Of a stretch of DNA of 64,000 nucleotides, positions 38,501 to 45,634 are shown in pieces; the first letter of the stretch is position 1; every line of letters begins with the position of its first letter. The notes under the pieces were generated by a model that saw only the letters and a list, made by a program, of their open reading frames with translations, ran no database searches and was not told the DNA's origin. Source of the DNA: JADJSS01 sp046329815 (GTDB taxonomy: Bacteria; Bacteroidota; Bacteroidia; Chitinophagales; JADIYW01); the NCBI GenBank assembly GCA_046329815.1, contig JAXLTY010000002.1:1240001-1304000 (forward strand). Reading direction: 5' to 3'. Position numbers and translations under genes: made by a program.

Positions 38501-38593
38501 CAAAGTTGCATTCGGACAAGCATCATTGGCAGGTTGTGCCTTTAAAAATGTAGTGAAAAATATCAGGAAAATAAAAGAATAGAAATTTCTCAT
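32588..38593 (-). CDS. Giant secreted adhesin: Ig-like repeats, PKD domain, CHU_C type B sorting domain
   Basis: 2001 residues with a signal peptide (about 1-19, FLKAQ). Order: two lectin- or CUB-like beta domains (about 20-350, with DACPNATLIS, NDVWYKFVATASDVSI and NSTWYAFTFGTSGTFNF), a PKD domain (about 360-450, WTWNFGVGAT), two Ig-like domains (PTYQWYLNNNPVG, PAYQWFVNGNPVG), then 14 tandem 70-residue domains (about 624-1606) built on TVNSPSIC.GQTATLTA, YTWTGGLSGNP, SYTVTGTTNGC, then further Ig-like domains and the gliding-associated C-terminal domain (FSPNNDGVNDCFKI, FDRWGEKVFES, ending GTITLLK). Paired cysteines in each repeat suggest disulfides. Likely a type IX-exported surface adhesin; its ligand is unknown. 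Confidence 0.92.
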   Translation of the reverse strand: MRNFYSFIFLIFFTTFLKAQPANDACPNATLISNVNNFCSANAAGTTVNATDDAATTGGFAAATCWGGTVNDVWYKFVATASDVSITINGNQGSPVGGSLNRPQVALYSGTCTGTINELVCGSAPAGQNIIQVYKGGLTIGETYLIRVDGVNANKGTFQYCINNFNPVPVPSSDCPTAVALCSKDPFTVPSVSGAGTNNTEMNDAACFGGGTIESNSTWYAFTFGTSGTFNFTLVPSNAGDDLDFVVYKLPNGIGNCTGKSVQRCMASAPLCTPGGANANTSSTGLSPSAQYNDEYSGCNADIAYLFCGIGTNRCQSQFAKELTVVAGETYALAINNFTSTGNGFSITFGGTADILGPVAVINDNDADDQICPGEAITFTDGSTPPPLGTLVQWTWNFGVGATPATYVGQNPPTVTYASNGVKTISLTVKSNKGCLETVTKNITVTNVAPTVSIAASSNSICPGTNVTFTATPTNAGSPPTYQWYLNNNPVGTNSNTYSNNTLNNGDQVKVRVTSTSACNSGVQATSNVVTMIISNPLPVDVTISGNSAICPGASLTLTANPTNGGATPAYQWFVNGNPVGTNSNTYTTTTFNNGDIVTVRLTSSLGCVSGNPKTSNPVTVTVKTNPTVTVNSPSICSGSTATLTATGATTYTWTGGLSGNPATSPVLTTNTSYTVTGTANGCTGTAVANVTVKTNPTVTVNSPTICSGQTATLTANGATTYTWSGGLSGNPVTTPALTTNTNYTVTGTTNGCTGTAVATVTVTPKPTVTVNSPSICSGQTATLTANGATSYTWTGGLSGNPATTPALTTNTSYTVTGTANGCTNTAVANVTVKTNPTVTVNSPSICSSSTATLTASGATTYTWTGGLSGNPAITPALTTNTSYTVTGTANGCTGTAVANVTVKTNPTVTVNSPTICSGQTATLTANGATTYTWSGGLSGNPATTPALTTNTNYTVTGTTNGCTGTAVATVTVNANPNVTVNSPSICSGQTATLTANGATSYTWTGGLSGNPATTPALTTNTSYTVTGTTNGCTKTAVATVTVKTNPTLTVNSPSICSGQTATLTASGATTYTWTGGLASSQTVTTPALTTNTSYTVTGTTNGCTGTAVANVTVKTNPTVTVNSPSICNGQTATLTANGAAAYTWTGGLSGNPVTTPALSTNASYTVTGTTNGCTGTAVATVTVKPNPIVTVNSPNICTNQTATLTANGATTYTWTGGLSGNPATTPSLPATTAYTVTGTTNGCTGTAVATVTVKPNLTIDVNSPNICAGQTATLTATGGTTYTWTGGLSGNPATTPALSSSQSYTVTGTTNGCTGTAVAVVTVTQLPTVTVNSPSICAGQTATLTATGATTYTWTGGLSGNPATTPALNANQNYTVTGTTNGCTGSAVATVTVKPNPTVTVNSESICDGQTATLTANGATTYTWTGGLSGNPVTTPALSSNQSYTVTGTTNGCTGTAVATVTVKPNPTVGVNSPSICDGQSATLTATGAAAYTWTGGLSGNPATTPALSSNQSYTVTGTTNGCTGTAVANVTVKPNPVVTVNSPIICSGQTTTLTATGAATYTWSGGLSGNPVTTPVLNSSQTYTVKGTTNGCSSPLMNAVVTVNPTKTTNITQNICSDQSVTVGSQTFNTSGLHTVVLQTSKGCDSTVNLTLNVTTVLTPTVTLTSNKNDICKDDVVVFTANAQNTRVPPTYQWFLNGIQIPNANGSQYTSATLNDNDKIEVKIHTTATCMTTQDVTSNAIVMKVSSINYNVVAPPYCIGKASFIDLNIPQTAYTVSWRNGTDTFTTVNSDSIPVSNKATTTVQAIIRYGNGCSKTLNIIDTVYQLPAIDAVVDKPNAKYEEEVQLNVNGGGSLQYNWMPANAVNNDSIKNPTSVITATTLFSVEVKDKNGCVNADSVKVFLINECTEDFIFVPSAFSPNNDGVNDCFKIISPPKLTNYHMVIFDRWGEKVFESNSTTDCWNGRYKGAESESDSYIYVISFICYNGTPLKKQGTITLLK
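33776..36722 (-). repeat. 14 tandem 210-bp coding repeats with a duplicated three-unit block
   Basis: Each unit encodes about 70 residues of the adhesin. Units 1-3 and 4-6 (counted from the N-terminus) match in order, including the variants YTWSGG with TNTNYT in units 2 and 5 and SYTWTGG in units 3 and 6. At the DNA level 35787-35972 and 36417-36602 are nearly identical, 630 bases apart, which indicates a recent block duplication. The seventh unit has an irregular GGLASSQTV. Confidence 0.85.
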
Positions 38594-38733
38594 AGCGAAG
38601 CAGAATTGTGTTGCCTAAATTTAAGCATAAACTTACAGAATTTGATATTTTATGAATAGAAACATTCGCTTTTGTGCATTATTTATGTGTTCTTTTCAAT
38701 TTTCTGTGGATTAATTTTTAGTAGTTTTACAAC

Positions 38734-39696
38734 ATGACAAATCGCAGCTTACGTATTGTGTTTATGGGAACGCCGGATTTCGCAGTTCCGTCTTTAGATA
38801 TATTAATTCAGAACAACTATGAAGTGGTTGGCATAGTGACTGCTACAGACAAACCGGCCGGTCGCGGAAATGTGATTCAGCAGTCTGCCGTCAAGCAATA
38901 TGCATTGGAAAAAGGATTGCATATTTTACAACCGGAAAAACTGAAAGCACCTGAATTTATTGAAGCATTACAAGCATTGAATGCAAATTTATTTATAGTG
39001 GTTGCATTTCGTATGCTGCCGGAAATCGTTTGGCAGATGCCTACTTTCGGAACGTTTAATCTGCATGCTTCTTTACTGCCGCAATACCGCGGTGCAGCGC
39101 CTATCAATTGGGCGGTGATCAATGGCGAGCAAGAAACCGGCGCGACTACTTTTTTTCTGCAGCATGAAATTGATACCGGCAATATTATCTTCCAAGATAA
39201 AATAGCTATTGAAAAAGAAGATAACGCAGGCACAGTGCATGATAAACTGATGCTTAGCGGTGCTCAATTGGTTTTGAAAACTGTGCAGGCGATTGAAGCA
39301 GGCACTGCTGTTGGCAGTCCGCAGTCGGAAGTGGAAATTTCCGAGATAAAACATGCGCCGAAGATTTTTAAAGAAAACTGTTTGATTGACTGGAATAAAT
39401 CTGCACTGGAAATTCATAATTTGATTCGTGGCTTGTCACCGTATCCGACTGCTTTTACTTATTTGGATGGAAAGGTATTGAAGATATTCAAGAGTCAAAT
39501 CAGTAAACAGTCGGCAGTCGGTAGTAAGCAGGGCGAGATTTCTCACTTCGTTCGAAATGACGGTTCAGTGCTTACTGACGGTAAAACGTTCCTTTATTTT
39601 AAATGTGCAAATGGATATCTGGATATCCTGGAGCTGCAACTGGAAGGAAAGAAACGCATGAAAGTAGATGAGTTTCTGCGCGGCCATAAGTTTTAA
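38734..39696 (+). CDS. fmt: Methionyl-tRNA formyltransferase
   Basis: 320 residues. It formylates initiator Met-tRNA with 10-formyl-tetrahydrofolate. Landmarks: FMGTPDFAVPSLDIL, TDKPAGRGN, NLHASLLPQYRGAAPINWA (catalytic Asn, His) and TTFFLQHEIDTGNII with the catalytic Asp. The C-terminal tRNA-binding domain carries an insert, about residues 258-280 (ISKQSAVGSKQGEISHFVRN), made of dispersed-repeat DNA; ISHFVRNDG is the translation of a known type of intergenic palindrome. The domain resumes with TDGKTFLYFKC and GKKRMKVDEFLRGHKF, so the gene is probably still functional. Confidence 0.94.
   Translation: MTNRSLRIVFMGTPDFAVPSLDILIQNNYEVVGIVTATDKPAGRGNVIQQSAVKQYALEKGLHILQPEKLKAPEFIEALQALNANLFIVVAFRMLPEIVWQMPTFGTFNLHASLLPQYRGAAPINWAVINGEQETGATTFFLQHEIDTGNIIFQDKIAIEKEDNAGTVHDKLMLSGAQLVLKTVQAIEAGTAVGSPQSEVEISEIKHAPKIFKENCLIDWNKSALEIHNLIRGLSPYPTAFTYLDGKVLKIFKSQISKQSAVGSKQGEISHFVRNDGSVLTDGKTFLYFKCANGYLDILELQLEGKKRMKVDEFLRGHKF
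39501..39577. repeat. Palindromic repeat element inside fmt
   Basis: An inverted repeat agtaagca (39523-39530) / tgcttact (39569-39576) encloses gagatttctcacttcgttcg and aaatgacgg, a type of sequence otherwise found between genes. The flank cagtcggcagtcgg is a short direct repeat. The reading frame of fmt passes through unbroken. Confidence 0.75.
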
Positions 39697-39876
39697 TACT
39701 TTCTATTGCTTATAATCTTGTAATAATTAATTTAAAAAGTATAAGCATTTCTACCTGATTAGATACAAATTTATATCAGGACTTTTTTCAATAAAGTTCT
39801 TATAAGACAAAATTTGAAGAACAAAGAATTCTACATGAGTTCCGCAGTTCTTTAGTATAGTTTTTGTTTTTTTTAA

Positions 39877-39906
39877 GAGGCCGCTTACGCGGCCTCGCTT
39901 TTTTTG
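39877..39906 (+). terminator. Terminator downstream of fmt
   Basis: An 8-bp stem (gaggccgc / gcggcctc) with loop ttac and a T run. It lies 180 bases beyond fmt; the sequence 39697-39876 shows no gene. Confidence 0.8.
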
Positions 39907-39922
39907 TGTTTACATTTTAAAT

Positions 39923-39980
39923 CCAGTCAGAGACTGGCTGAATCAGTAGACACTAGTCGTCCTGCGGAAGACTAGCGCGA
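39923..39980. repeat. Two small hairpins typical of dispersed intergenic repeats
   Basis: ccagtc-aga-gactgg (39923-39937) and ctagtcgtcc-tgc-ggaagactag (39953-39975, one mismatch). They are followed by sequence rich in tgtgat. Together these fill the gap before the gene at 40078. Such elements look mobile or inherited rather than regulatory. Confidence 0.5.
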
Positions 39981-40077
39981 GATTGTGTGTTTTGAACCTT
40001 GTGGTTGTCTGAACTGTGATGGGTTTGATTTGTGTGATGGTATGAGTATATTTATAATTATGATTAACAAATAATGT

Positions 40078-40593
40078 ATGAAATTTAATTTCTTCAAATC
40101 TAAAAAAAACAATAATTCGTCAAAACAAAATGAAGATATTGATGATTTGGGTTCTACCAAAACTGAATTGGCTGAATACGATAAACATGTAAAATTTTAT
40201 TACACCAATCTCATTAACTCTTTAATACTATTTACATATAATTCCGAACAGTTAGATAAAATGTCTCCAATATTAATTGATCCGATGACTGAATTATACC
40301 AAGAGATTGATTATGCTTTTACTCCTGTTTTGTTTAATACTGTATTTAGAAACAATTTGATTGACAAAAAATTTAAAGAAGATTTACAAATGTTTAAATC
40401 TAAAGTAGATGCTATACCAAACGAAATTTGGGATTGGAATTTTTTAGATACACATGACAAGTGGAAACAAATTCGAAATGAATCGGATGAACTACTAAAT
40501 AAAATGAAAATTACTTCAAGAGTTTATAATGATGAATTTACGACAATAATTTTAAGTTCAGGTAAAGTAATAAAACAAGGTAATAAACCATAA
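40078..40593 (+). CDS. Hypothetical cytosolic protein
   Basis: 171 residues from ATG 40078, AT-rich, mostly helical. The N-terminus is Lys/Asn-rich (FFKSKKNNNSSKQNEDIDD), then a helical domain with aromatic residues (KFYYTNLINSLILFTYN, NEIWDWNFLDTHDKWKQIR). No signal peptide or family recognised. It is a lone gene bordered on both sides by hairpin repeats, and the strong AT bias suggests transfer. Confidence 0.6.
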   Translation: MKFNFFKSKKNNNSSKQNEDIDDLGSTKTELAEYDKHVKFYYTNLINSLILFTYNSEQLDKMSPILIDPMTELYQEIDYAFTPVLFNTVFRNNLIDKKFKEDLQMFKSKVDAIPNEIWDWNFLDTHDKWKQIRNESDELLNKMKITSRVYNDEFTTIILSSGKVIKQGNKP

Positions 40594-40598
40594 ATAAA

Positions 40599-40627
40599 CT
40601 CTGACAGGGTTTTGAACCCTGTCAGAG
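40599..40627. repeat. Perfect 13-bp hairpin (ctctgacagggtt)
   Basis: The arms ctctgacagggtt / aaccctgtcagag pair without mismatch around ttg. There is no T run, so it is more likely a dispersed palindrome than a simple terminator, though it follows the stop codon by only six bases and may stabilise the 3' end. Confidence 0.7.
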
Positions 40628-40702
40628 CATGTTTACTAATTATCTCTTGTTTATACCAAGATGTCGGAATGTTGGTTAATTTCGAGGTATAAGAAAATAA
40701 CT

Positions 40703-41560
40703 ATGGCAACTGCAACCCACGAAAAACCGGAAGCGAAGATCCGGAAAGTGAATTTTAAATTTGAGAAACCGTTTCCAAAGCATTGGTTCAATGATAATCC
40801 GGTGGCTACGCATTTTATGAATGCGCAGCATCTCGCCTTTCCGGATGGCGAAAAGTTTTTTATCAGAAGTGTGAAGGCATTTGCTGATGTTTACAAAAAT
40901 GATCCTGAACTGAAAAAACGCGTCGATAATTTTATCGGACAGGAAGGCACGCATTATGCAGAGCATCAAAAGTTTTGGGACATCATGGAAGACCAGGATT
41001 TGCAGCCGATGGGTTTTGTGGAATATTTCAGAAGAACGGCGTGGAACGGTGCGGAAAACTGGGCACGCAAGACATTAAAAAGAAACCGTTTCGGTGATAA
41101 GATGGCTTTGAGCGTTACAGTGGCACTGGAACATTTTACAGCAATGCTGGCAGAATCCGGTATTACGCATAAAGAGATCAGCGAGAAGATGCCGGAAGAA
41201 ATGCAGAACCTGTTTATGTGGCACGCGGCGGAAGAGATCGAACATAAATCGATACCGTTTGATGTATTGAAAAAAGTAGACGACAGTTATGCGCTGCGCG
41301 TTGGCGGTATGGCAATCGCGACGATTGGTTTGTGGTATTATTTAACTGCCGGAACGGTTTATTTAACGAAACAAGATGAAGATGTAGAACGCAAAGATGT
41401 GCCGCGCTATGCGTTCGAGTTTTTGAATAATTTCAGAAAGAATTTTGGCGGAACGTTGTCGCAGCAGTTCTGGCAATATTTCAGAAGAGATTTTCATCCT
41501 GACCAAATCGATAATTATCATTTGGCGGAAGAATTATTGAAAGGAAAGAATTATGCGTAG
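40703..41560 (+). CDS. PF10118 ferritin-like metal-dependent protein, copy 1
   Basis: 285 residues from ATG 40703 (MATATHEKPE); the longer frame from 40661 is unlikely. Conserved acidic and His motifs fit a ferritin-like di-metal four-helix bundle: GQEGTHYAEH, ALEHFTAML and WHAAEEIEHKS, with EGTHYAEH and EEIEHK supplying ligands. The family is annotated as predicted metal-dependent hydrolase (COG3687); no reaction is proven for this protein. One hydrophobic helix (VGGMAIATIGLWYYLTAGTV) may anchor it to membrane. The neighbour at 41617 is a paralogue, 56 bases on. Confidence 0.85.
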   Translation: MATATHEKPEAKIRKVNFKFEKPFPKHWFNDNPVATHFMNAQHLAFPDGEKFFIRSVKAFADVYKNDPELKKRVDNFIGQEGTHYAEHQKFWDIMEDQDLQPMGFVEYFRRTAWNGAENWARKTLKRNRFGDKMALSVTVALEHFTAMLAESGITHKEISEKMPEEMQNLFMWHAAEEIEHKSIPFDVLKKVDDSYALRVGGMAIATIGLWYYLTAGTVYLTKQDEDVERKDVPRYAFEFLNNFRKNFGGTLSQQFWQYFRRDFHPDQIDNYHLAEELLKGKNYA

Positions 41561-41616
41561 CTTCGATAAACTCAGCGTGACAACAACAATAAAATTTTTA
41601 ACGAAATACAAAACCT

Positions 41617-42510
41617 ATGTCGGCAACAACAAGCGTAAAGAAAGAAAAAACCGTAACTGCTAATGCTAAAGCGTATGATCCGGAAGAAATAAAAGTACGC
41701 CGTGTCAATTTTAAATTCAACAAAGACAATCCACGATTTTATTATAAAAATAATCCGTTCAGCACGCATTTTATCAATGTGCTGCATATTGTTTTTCCAA
41801 CCGGCGAACGCTTTTTTGTGAATTCTGTTTTGAAACATCAAAAAAGTATTACCGATGATAAACTGAAAAAACAAGTGCGCAATTTCTGCGGACAAGAAGG
41901 TATTCACAGCAGCATGCACGAACGCTTTTGGAATATCTTAAATGACAACGGTTATATCATTAAAGGTTTTGAAGAACATATTGATAAAGTATTGCATAAA
42001 ATTGTAGCGAAAATAGAAATAGAAGGCACACGCATCAATAATATTGATTTAGTGGCAACTGCTTGCCTGGAACATTTCACGGCGTTGTTCGGTCATGCCT
42101 TATTTGCGCATGTAGAAACAAATCCTGAAGTAGTGCCGGAAGATATGGCTGAATTGTTTTTATGGCATGCCGCTGAAGAAATTGAGCATAAAAATGTAGC
42201 GTATGATGTGTTTCAAAAAGTAGATGAACACGAACATCAGAAACGTGTAGTATTAATGCCGATCGTTACTGCATTGCTTTATTTTTATTTAAGCGTAGGT
42301 ACTATTATGCTGATGTACCAGGACAGAAAGCATTTACAAATCACTAAATTACCAAAACAGTTTTACCAGTTTGCGACAGGTTTGTTTTCAGACTTGCATG
42401 GTGATCTGATCAAAGAATATTTCAGTTTCTTTAAGAAAGATTTTCATCCATCGTTCCTGAATGATTATCATTACGCGGAAGAATTCTTCAAAGATAAAGC
42501 ATACGCTTAA
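41617..42510 (+). CDS. PF10118 ferritin-like metal-dependent protein, copy 2
   Basis: 297 residues. It shares with copy 1 the motifs GQEGIHSSMHERFW, CLEHFTALFGHALFAHV and FLWHAAEEIEHKNVAYDVF, and the C-terminal FFKKDFHPSFLNDYHYAEEFF. A hydrophobic stretch LMPIVTALLYFYLSVGTIMLM fits one membrane segment. The N-terminal 20 residues are variable and Lys/Ala-rich. Probably co-transcribed with copy 1. Its stop codon shares three bases with that of the convergent inositol monophosphatase gene. Confidence 0.85.
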   Translation: MSATTSVKKEKTVTANAKAYDPEEIKVRRVNFKFNKDNPRFYYKNNPFSTHFINVLHIVFPTGERFFVNSVLKHQKSITDDKLKKQVRNFCGQEGIHSSMHERFWNILNDNGYIIKGFEEHIDKVLHKIVAKIEIEGTRINNIDLVATACLEHFTALFGHALFAHVETNPEVVPEDMAELFLWHAAEEIEHKNVAYDVFQKVDEHEHQKRVVLMPIVTALLYFYLSVGTIMLMYQDRKHLQITKLPKQFYQFATGLFSDLHGDLIKEYFSFFKKDFHPSFLNDYHYAEEFFKDKAYA

Positions 42511-43304
42511 AAATTCTCGTTTATTACATCTAAAAATTCATCTGCAATTTCGGTGTTGCAGGCGATAATCTCTTTGCCAAATAACCAGTTGTTATTTCCT
42601 GAAAAATCAGTGACTTTGCCGCCTGCTTCTTTAACGATCAAAGCACCGGCAGCAACGTCCCAGGGCGCGAGTGAATATTCAAAGAATGCATCGAAGCGAC
42701 CACAGGCAACATAACATAAATCGATGGAAGCAGCGCCTAAACGACGCACACCGCGTGTTGATTTGATTAATGTGCGAAATGTATTCAAATAGTTTTCTGT
42801 TCGGTCAAAATCATAGTATGGAAAACCGGTTGCTATTAATGTATCTGCTAACTGTGCTGTTTGAGTTACAGCAATCTTATTGCCATTGACAAAAGCGCCA
42901 TTGTCTTTTACTGCGTGAAAACATTCATTCTTATTGACTTCATACACTACACCAACTACGATTTCATCATTATGTTTTAGCGCAACAGAAATTCCGAAAA
43001 CAGGAATACTGTGAATAAAGTTTGTAGTGCCATCCAGCGGATCGATGATCCATTGCCACTCGCCTGCTGCTTGTTCAATCGTATTTTCTTCTGTTAGAAA
43101 CGTTGCGCTTGGAATCAGTTGCTGCAAATCGGCAACGAGTTTCTTTTCCGATTCTTTATCGACATAAGTCACTAAACTATTCAGCGATTTAGTTTCGATA
43201 TCGTTATTATTTATTGTACCAATTTCTGATTGTATAAAAGCCGCAACGTCTTTCACAATATCCATCACTTTATTTTGTACGCTGATCAAATCAATCGTTG
43301 TCAT
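42507..43304 (-). CDS. Inositol monophosphatase family protein
   Basis: 265 residues. Metal- and phosphate-binding motifs are intact: TEENTIE (the Glu), WQWIIDPLDGTTNFIHSIPVFGISVAL and WDVAAGALIVKEAGGKV. Members dephosphorylate inositol monophosphate or related sugar and nucleotide phosphates (SuhB, CysQ-like); the exact substrate is not known. The ATG overlaps the rsmI stop by 14 bases, so it is translationally coupled in the minus-strand unit with rsmI. Confidence 0.92.
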   Translation of the reverse strand: MTTIDLISVQNKVMDIVKDVAAFIQSEIGTINNNDIETKSLNSLVTYVDKESEKKLVADLQQLIPSATFLTEENTIEQAAGEWQWIIDPLDGTTNFIHSIPVFGISVALKHNDEIVVGVVYEVNKNECFHAVKDNGAFVNGNKIAVTQTAQLADTLIATGFPYYDFDRTENYLNTFRTLIKSTRGVRRLGAASIDLCYVACGRFDAFFEYSLAPWDVAAGALIVKEAGGKVTDFSGNNNWLFGKEIIACNTEIADEFLDVINENF

Positions 43305-43998
43305 ACTTATCTTTTTTAGTTTTCACATCTGCTTTTCCTTCTGCTACAATCACAAACTCACCTTTCGGTTCTTTGTTGGTGAAATGTGTAATTAATTCGG
43401 CAACCGTTCCGCGAATGGTTTCTTCAAACTTCTTCGTAATTTCTCTGCTTACAGATACTTTTCTGTCTTCGCCAAAATGTTCTTTAAATTCGTTTAATAA
43501 TTTTAAAACGCGATAAGGTGATTCGTAAAAAATAATAGTGCGTGTTTCTTCTTTTAATGCCAACATTCGTTTTTGCCTTCCTTTCTGATGCGGCAAGAAT
43601 CCTTCAAAAATAAATTTGTCTGTCGGAAAACCGGAATTAACCAAAGCCGGAACGAAAGCAGTTGCACCAGGCAGGCAATCGACTTCTACTTCCTGCTTGA
43701 TACATTCTCTTACCAACAAAAAACCGGGATCGGAAATAGCTGGCGTGCCTGCATCGGAAACCAAAGCGATGCTGGTGCCTGCTTTTATTTTCTGCACGAT
43801 GTTTTCTACCGTTTTATGTTCGTTGTCTTTATGGTAGGAATGAATCTGCGTTGATATAGAAAAATGAGAACATAAGAATTTGGTATTGCGCGTATCTTCC
43901 GCCAAGATCAACTGAACCGATTTCAGCACTTCGATAGCACGAAAGGTGATGTCCTGTAAATTACCGATTGGCGTTGGAACGATGTAGAGTTTAGACAT
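43291..43998 (-). CDS. rsmI: 16S rRNA (cytidine1402-2'-O)-methyltransferase
   Basis: 235 residues. It methylates the 2'-OH of C1402 in the decoding centre of 16S rRNA. Family landmarks: LYIVPTPIGNLQDITFRAIE, LILAEDTRNTKFL, ALVSDAGTPAISDPGFLLV, CLPGATAFVPALVNSG, FEGFLPHQKGRQ, YESPYRVLKLL and VSREITKKFEE. The C-terminal extension of the E. coli protein is shorter here. In a run with the inositol monophosphatase downstream. Confidence 0.96.
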   Translation of the reverse strand: MSKLYIVPTPIGNLQDITFRAIEVLKSVQLILAEDTRNTKFLCSHFSISTQIHSYHKDNEHKTVENIVQKIKAGTSIALVSDAGTPAISDPGFLLVRECIKQEVEVDCLPGATAFVPALVNSGFPTDKFIFEGFLPHQKGRQKRMLALKEETRTIIFYESPYRVLKLLNEFKEHFGEDRKVSVSREITKKFEETIRGTVAELITHFTNKEPKGEFVIVAEGKADVKTKKDKYDND

Positions 43999-44086
43999 GG
44001 CTTAAAGTTACGAAATGAGCATACAAATTTGCAACAAAGCTTAATGAATATTGGCGAATTCCATCTGCGCCATTAAAACAATAAAC

Positions 44087-44665
44087 TTATCCAGATGAAA
44101 TAACTTTTATCAATAAATCGTCAATGTAATTTATTAAATGAAACGGTTTGTATTTGCGCCAGTTGATATCGTTATAAGTTTTGTTGATGTTGATATACTG
44201 ATGAATGTTGCTTTGATACATTTCTTCCATGATGTGTTCGCGTAAATTGATAGCAATGATCCAACCGCCATCGTCTTTGATGTCTTCGTACCATTCTTCG
44301 TAATAATCATTTTCAGAACCGAAGAACTCCAAAATATTTTCACCAACTAAAATGAATTTATTGATACCATTATCAATCAGCACATCCATAAAATCACGTT
44401 TTAAGAACATGATATCATTATTGATGCAATCGTTCCATTCACCAATGAATTCGATGACAGCAGCTCTTTTTTTATAATCGCAGTAAATTAATTTGATGTA
44501 TAAGGTTTCGCTGCCGAAGTAATCCCATTGCGGATGAATGTAGTAATTATAGATGCGGTCGGTGTATTCAAATTCGCTGTATTCTCTTCCGTAGAACGGC
44601 GATTTCTCGTCTTCTTCAGCGGTATAAAAATCGCGCCATTTCCAATATGGTTCTATATCCTGCAA
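44087..44665 (-). CDS. Conserved Bacteroidota protein of unknown function
   Basis: 192 residues. Very acidic and aromatic: YWKWRDFYTAEEDEKSPFY, YNYYIHPQWDYFGSETLY, IGEWNDCINNDIMFLKRD, FILVGENILEFFGSENDYY. It looks like a widespread Bacteroidota family, but I know no function. No ATG lies near the N-terminus; a TTG at 44665 preceded two codons earlier by a TAG is the likely start. It is placed between the sugar kinase and rsmI on the same strand. Confidence 0.75.
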   Translation of the reverse strand: MQDIEPYWKWRDFYTAEEDEKSPFYGREYSEFEYTDRIYNYYIHPQWDYFGSETLYIKLIYCDYKKRAAVIEFIGEWNDCINNDIMFLKRDFMDVLIDNGINKFILVGENILEFFGSENDYYEEWYEDIKDDGGWIIAINLREHIMEEMYQSNIHQYININKTYNDINWRKYKPFHLINYIDDLLIKVISSG

Positions 44666-44715
44666 TTCCTAAGAAAGTTAGAATTTAAAAATGAGAAAAT
44701 CAACAGAAGCGTACA

Positions 44716-45567
44716 CTACATCTTACTGATATAATAATCAGCAATGTCATCGATTGGATTTTTTACCAGTTTACCAATAGTACATTCAAAATCATTGGCT
44801 ACATGTTCCAGCTCTTCTTTAAAATTGATTGCGATAGAACCGACAAAACCAATCGGATAATCCTGGTAATTTTCAAAACAGGAAATATGGAAATCAAAGA
44901 ATTCGGTAAAACCACGCTGTAAGGTAACCTGCACATAATCGGTATCTCTGAACTTCGATAAGATCGGCGCGAACGATGCTAAATAACGGTTCGGCGATGC
45001 TTCTTTATACACCAGTTGAAAGATCTTGTTTTTTTCTACCTGGTATTCATTGATGAGATGTTGTTCAATTTCTTCCGGCAATAAATGATATAAAAAATCG
45101 CGCAGAATTTGTTTGCCAAAATACGCGCCGCTGGCTTCATCACCTAAAACATAACCAATTCCTGCGTAAGATTCCGTCATGTTTTCGCCATCATAAAAGA
45201 TAGAATTAGAACCGGTACCTAAAATGCAGGCAATGCCAGGTTCGCCACCGCAGATAGCAATAGCTGCCGCTTTCATATCGTGATCGACGACAATTTTAGA
45301 TGCATTTTTGAAAACAGTTTTCAACGCATTTTCTACCAATGCATTGCGTTCAGGACTTGAACAACCTGCGCCGAAGAACGTAATTTCTTTGATGTCATTG
45401 GCTGCATCGATCAGTTCCTGGTTGGTAAATATTTTCTGTATAATTTCTTCGTGGCTTTGCACGGTTGGATTGATGCCTAAGGTATCAACATACTTTTTGC
45501 TTTTATTTGCAGGATCGTACAACAACCAGCTTGTTTTGGTAGAACCTGAATCTGCGAATACTATCAT
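44716..45567 (-). CDS. BadF/BadG-type ATPase, N-acetylglucosamine kinase-like
   Basis: 283 residues from ATG 45567; the TTG at 45576 gives only three further residues. It has the sugar-kinase/actin fold: phosphate-1 FADSGSTKTSW, phosphate-2 GIACILGTGSNSIF and the adenosine-binding region with YVLGDEASGAYFGKQ and VGSIAINFKEEL. Bacteroidota homologues are often annotated N-acetylglucosamine kinase, important in cell-wall recycling. It begins the minus-strand unit that runs to inositol monophosphatase, and is divergent from the SDR gene at 45635. Confidence 0.85.
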   Translation of the reverse strand: MIVFADSGSTKTSWLLYDPANKSKKYVDTLGINPTVQSHEEIIQKIFTNQELIDAANDIKEITFFGAGCSSPERNALVENALKTVFKNASKIVVDHDMKAAAIAICGGEPGIACILGTGSNSIFYDGENMTESYAGIGYVLGDEASGAYFGKQILRDFLYHLLPEEIEQHLINEYQVEKNKIFQLVYKEASPNRYLASFAPILSKFRDTDYVQVTLQRGFTEFFDFHISCFENYQDYPIGFVGSIAINFKEELEHVANDFECTIGKLVKNPIDDIADYYISKM

Positions 45568-45634
45568 AATAGGCAAAAGTAATGAGTATTAAGTATTAAG
45601 ACAAATATTGTTTAAATTTGGTAAAAGATTTCTT

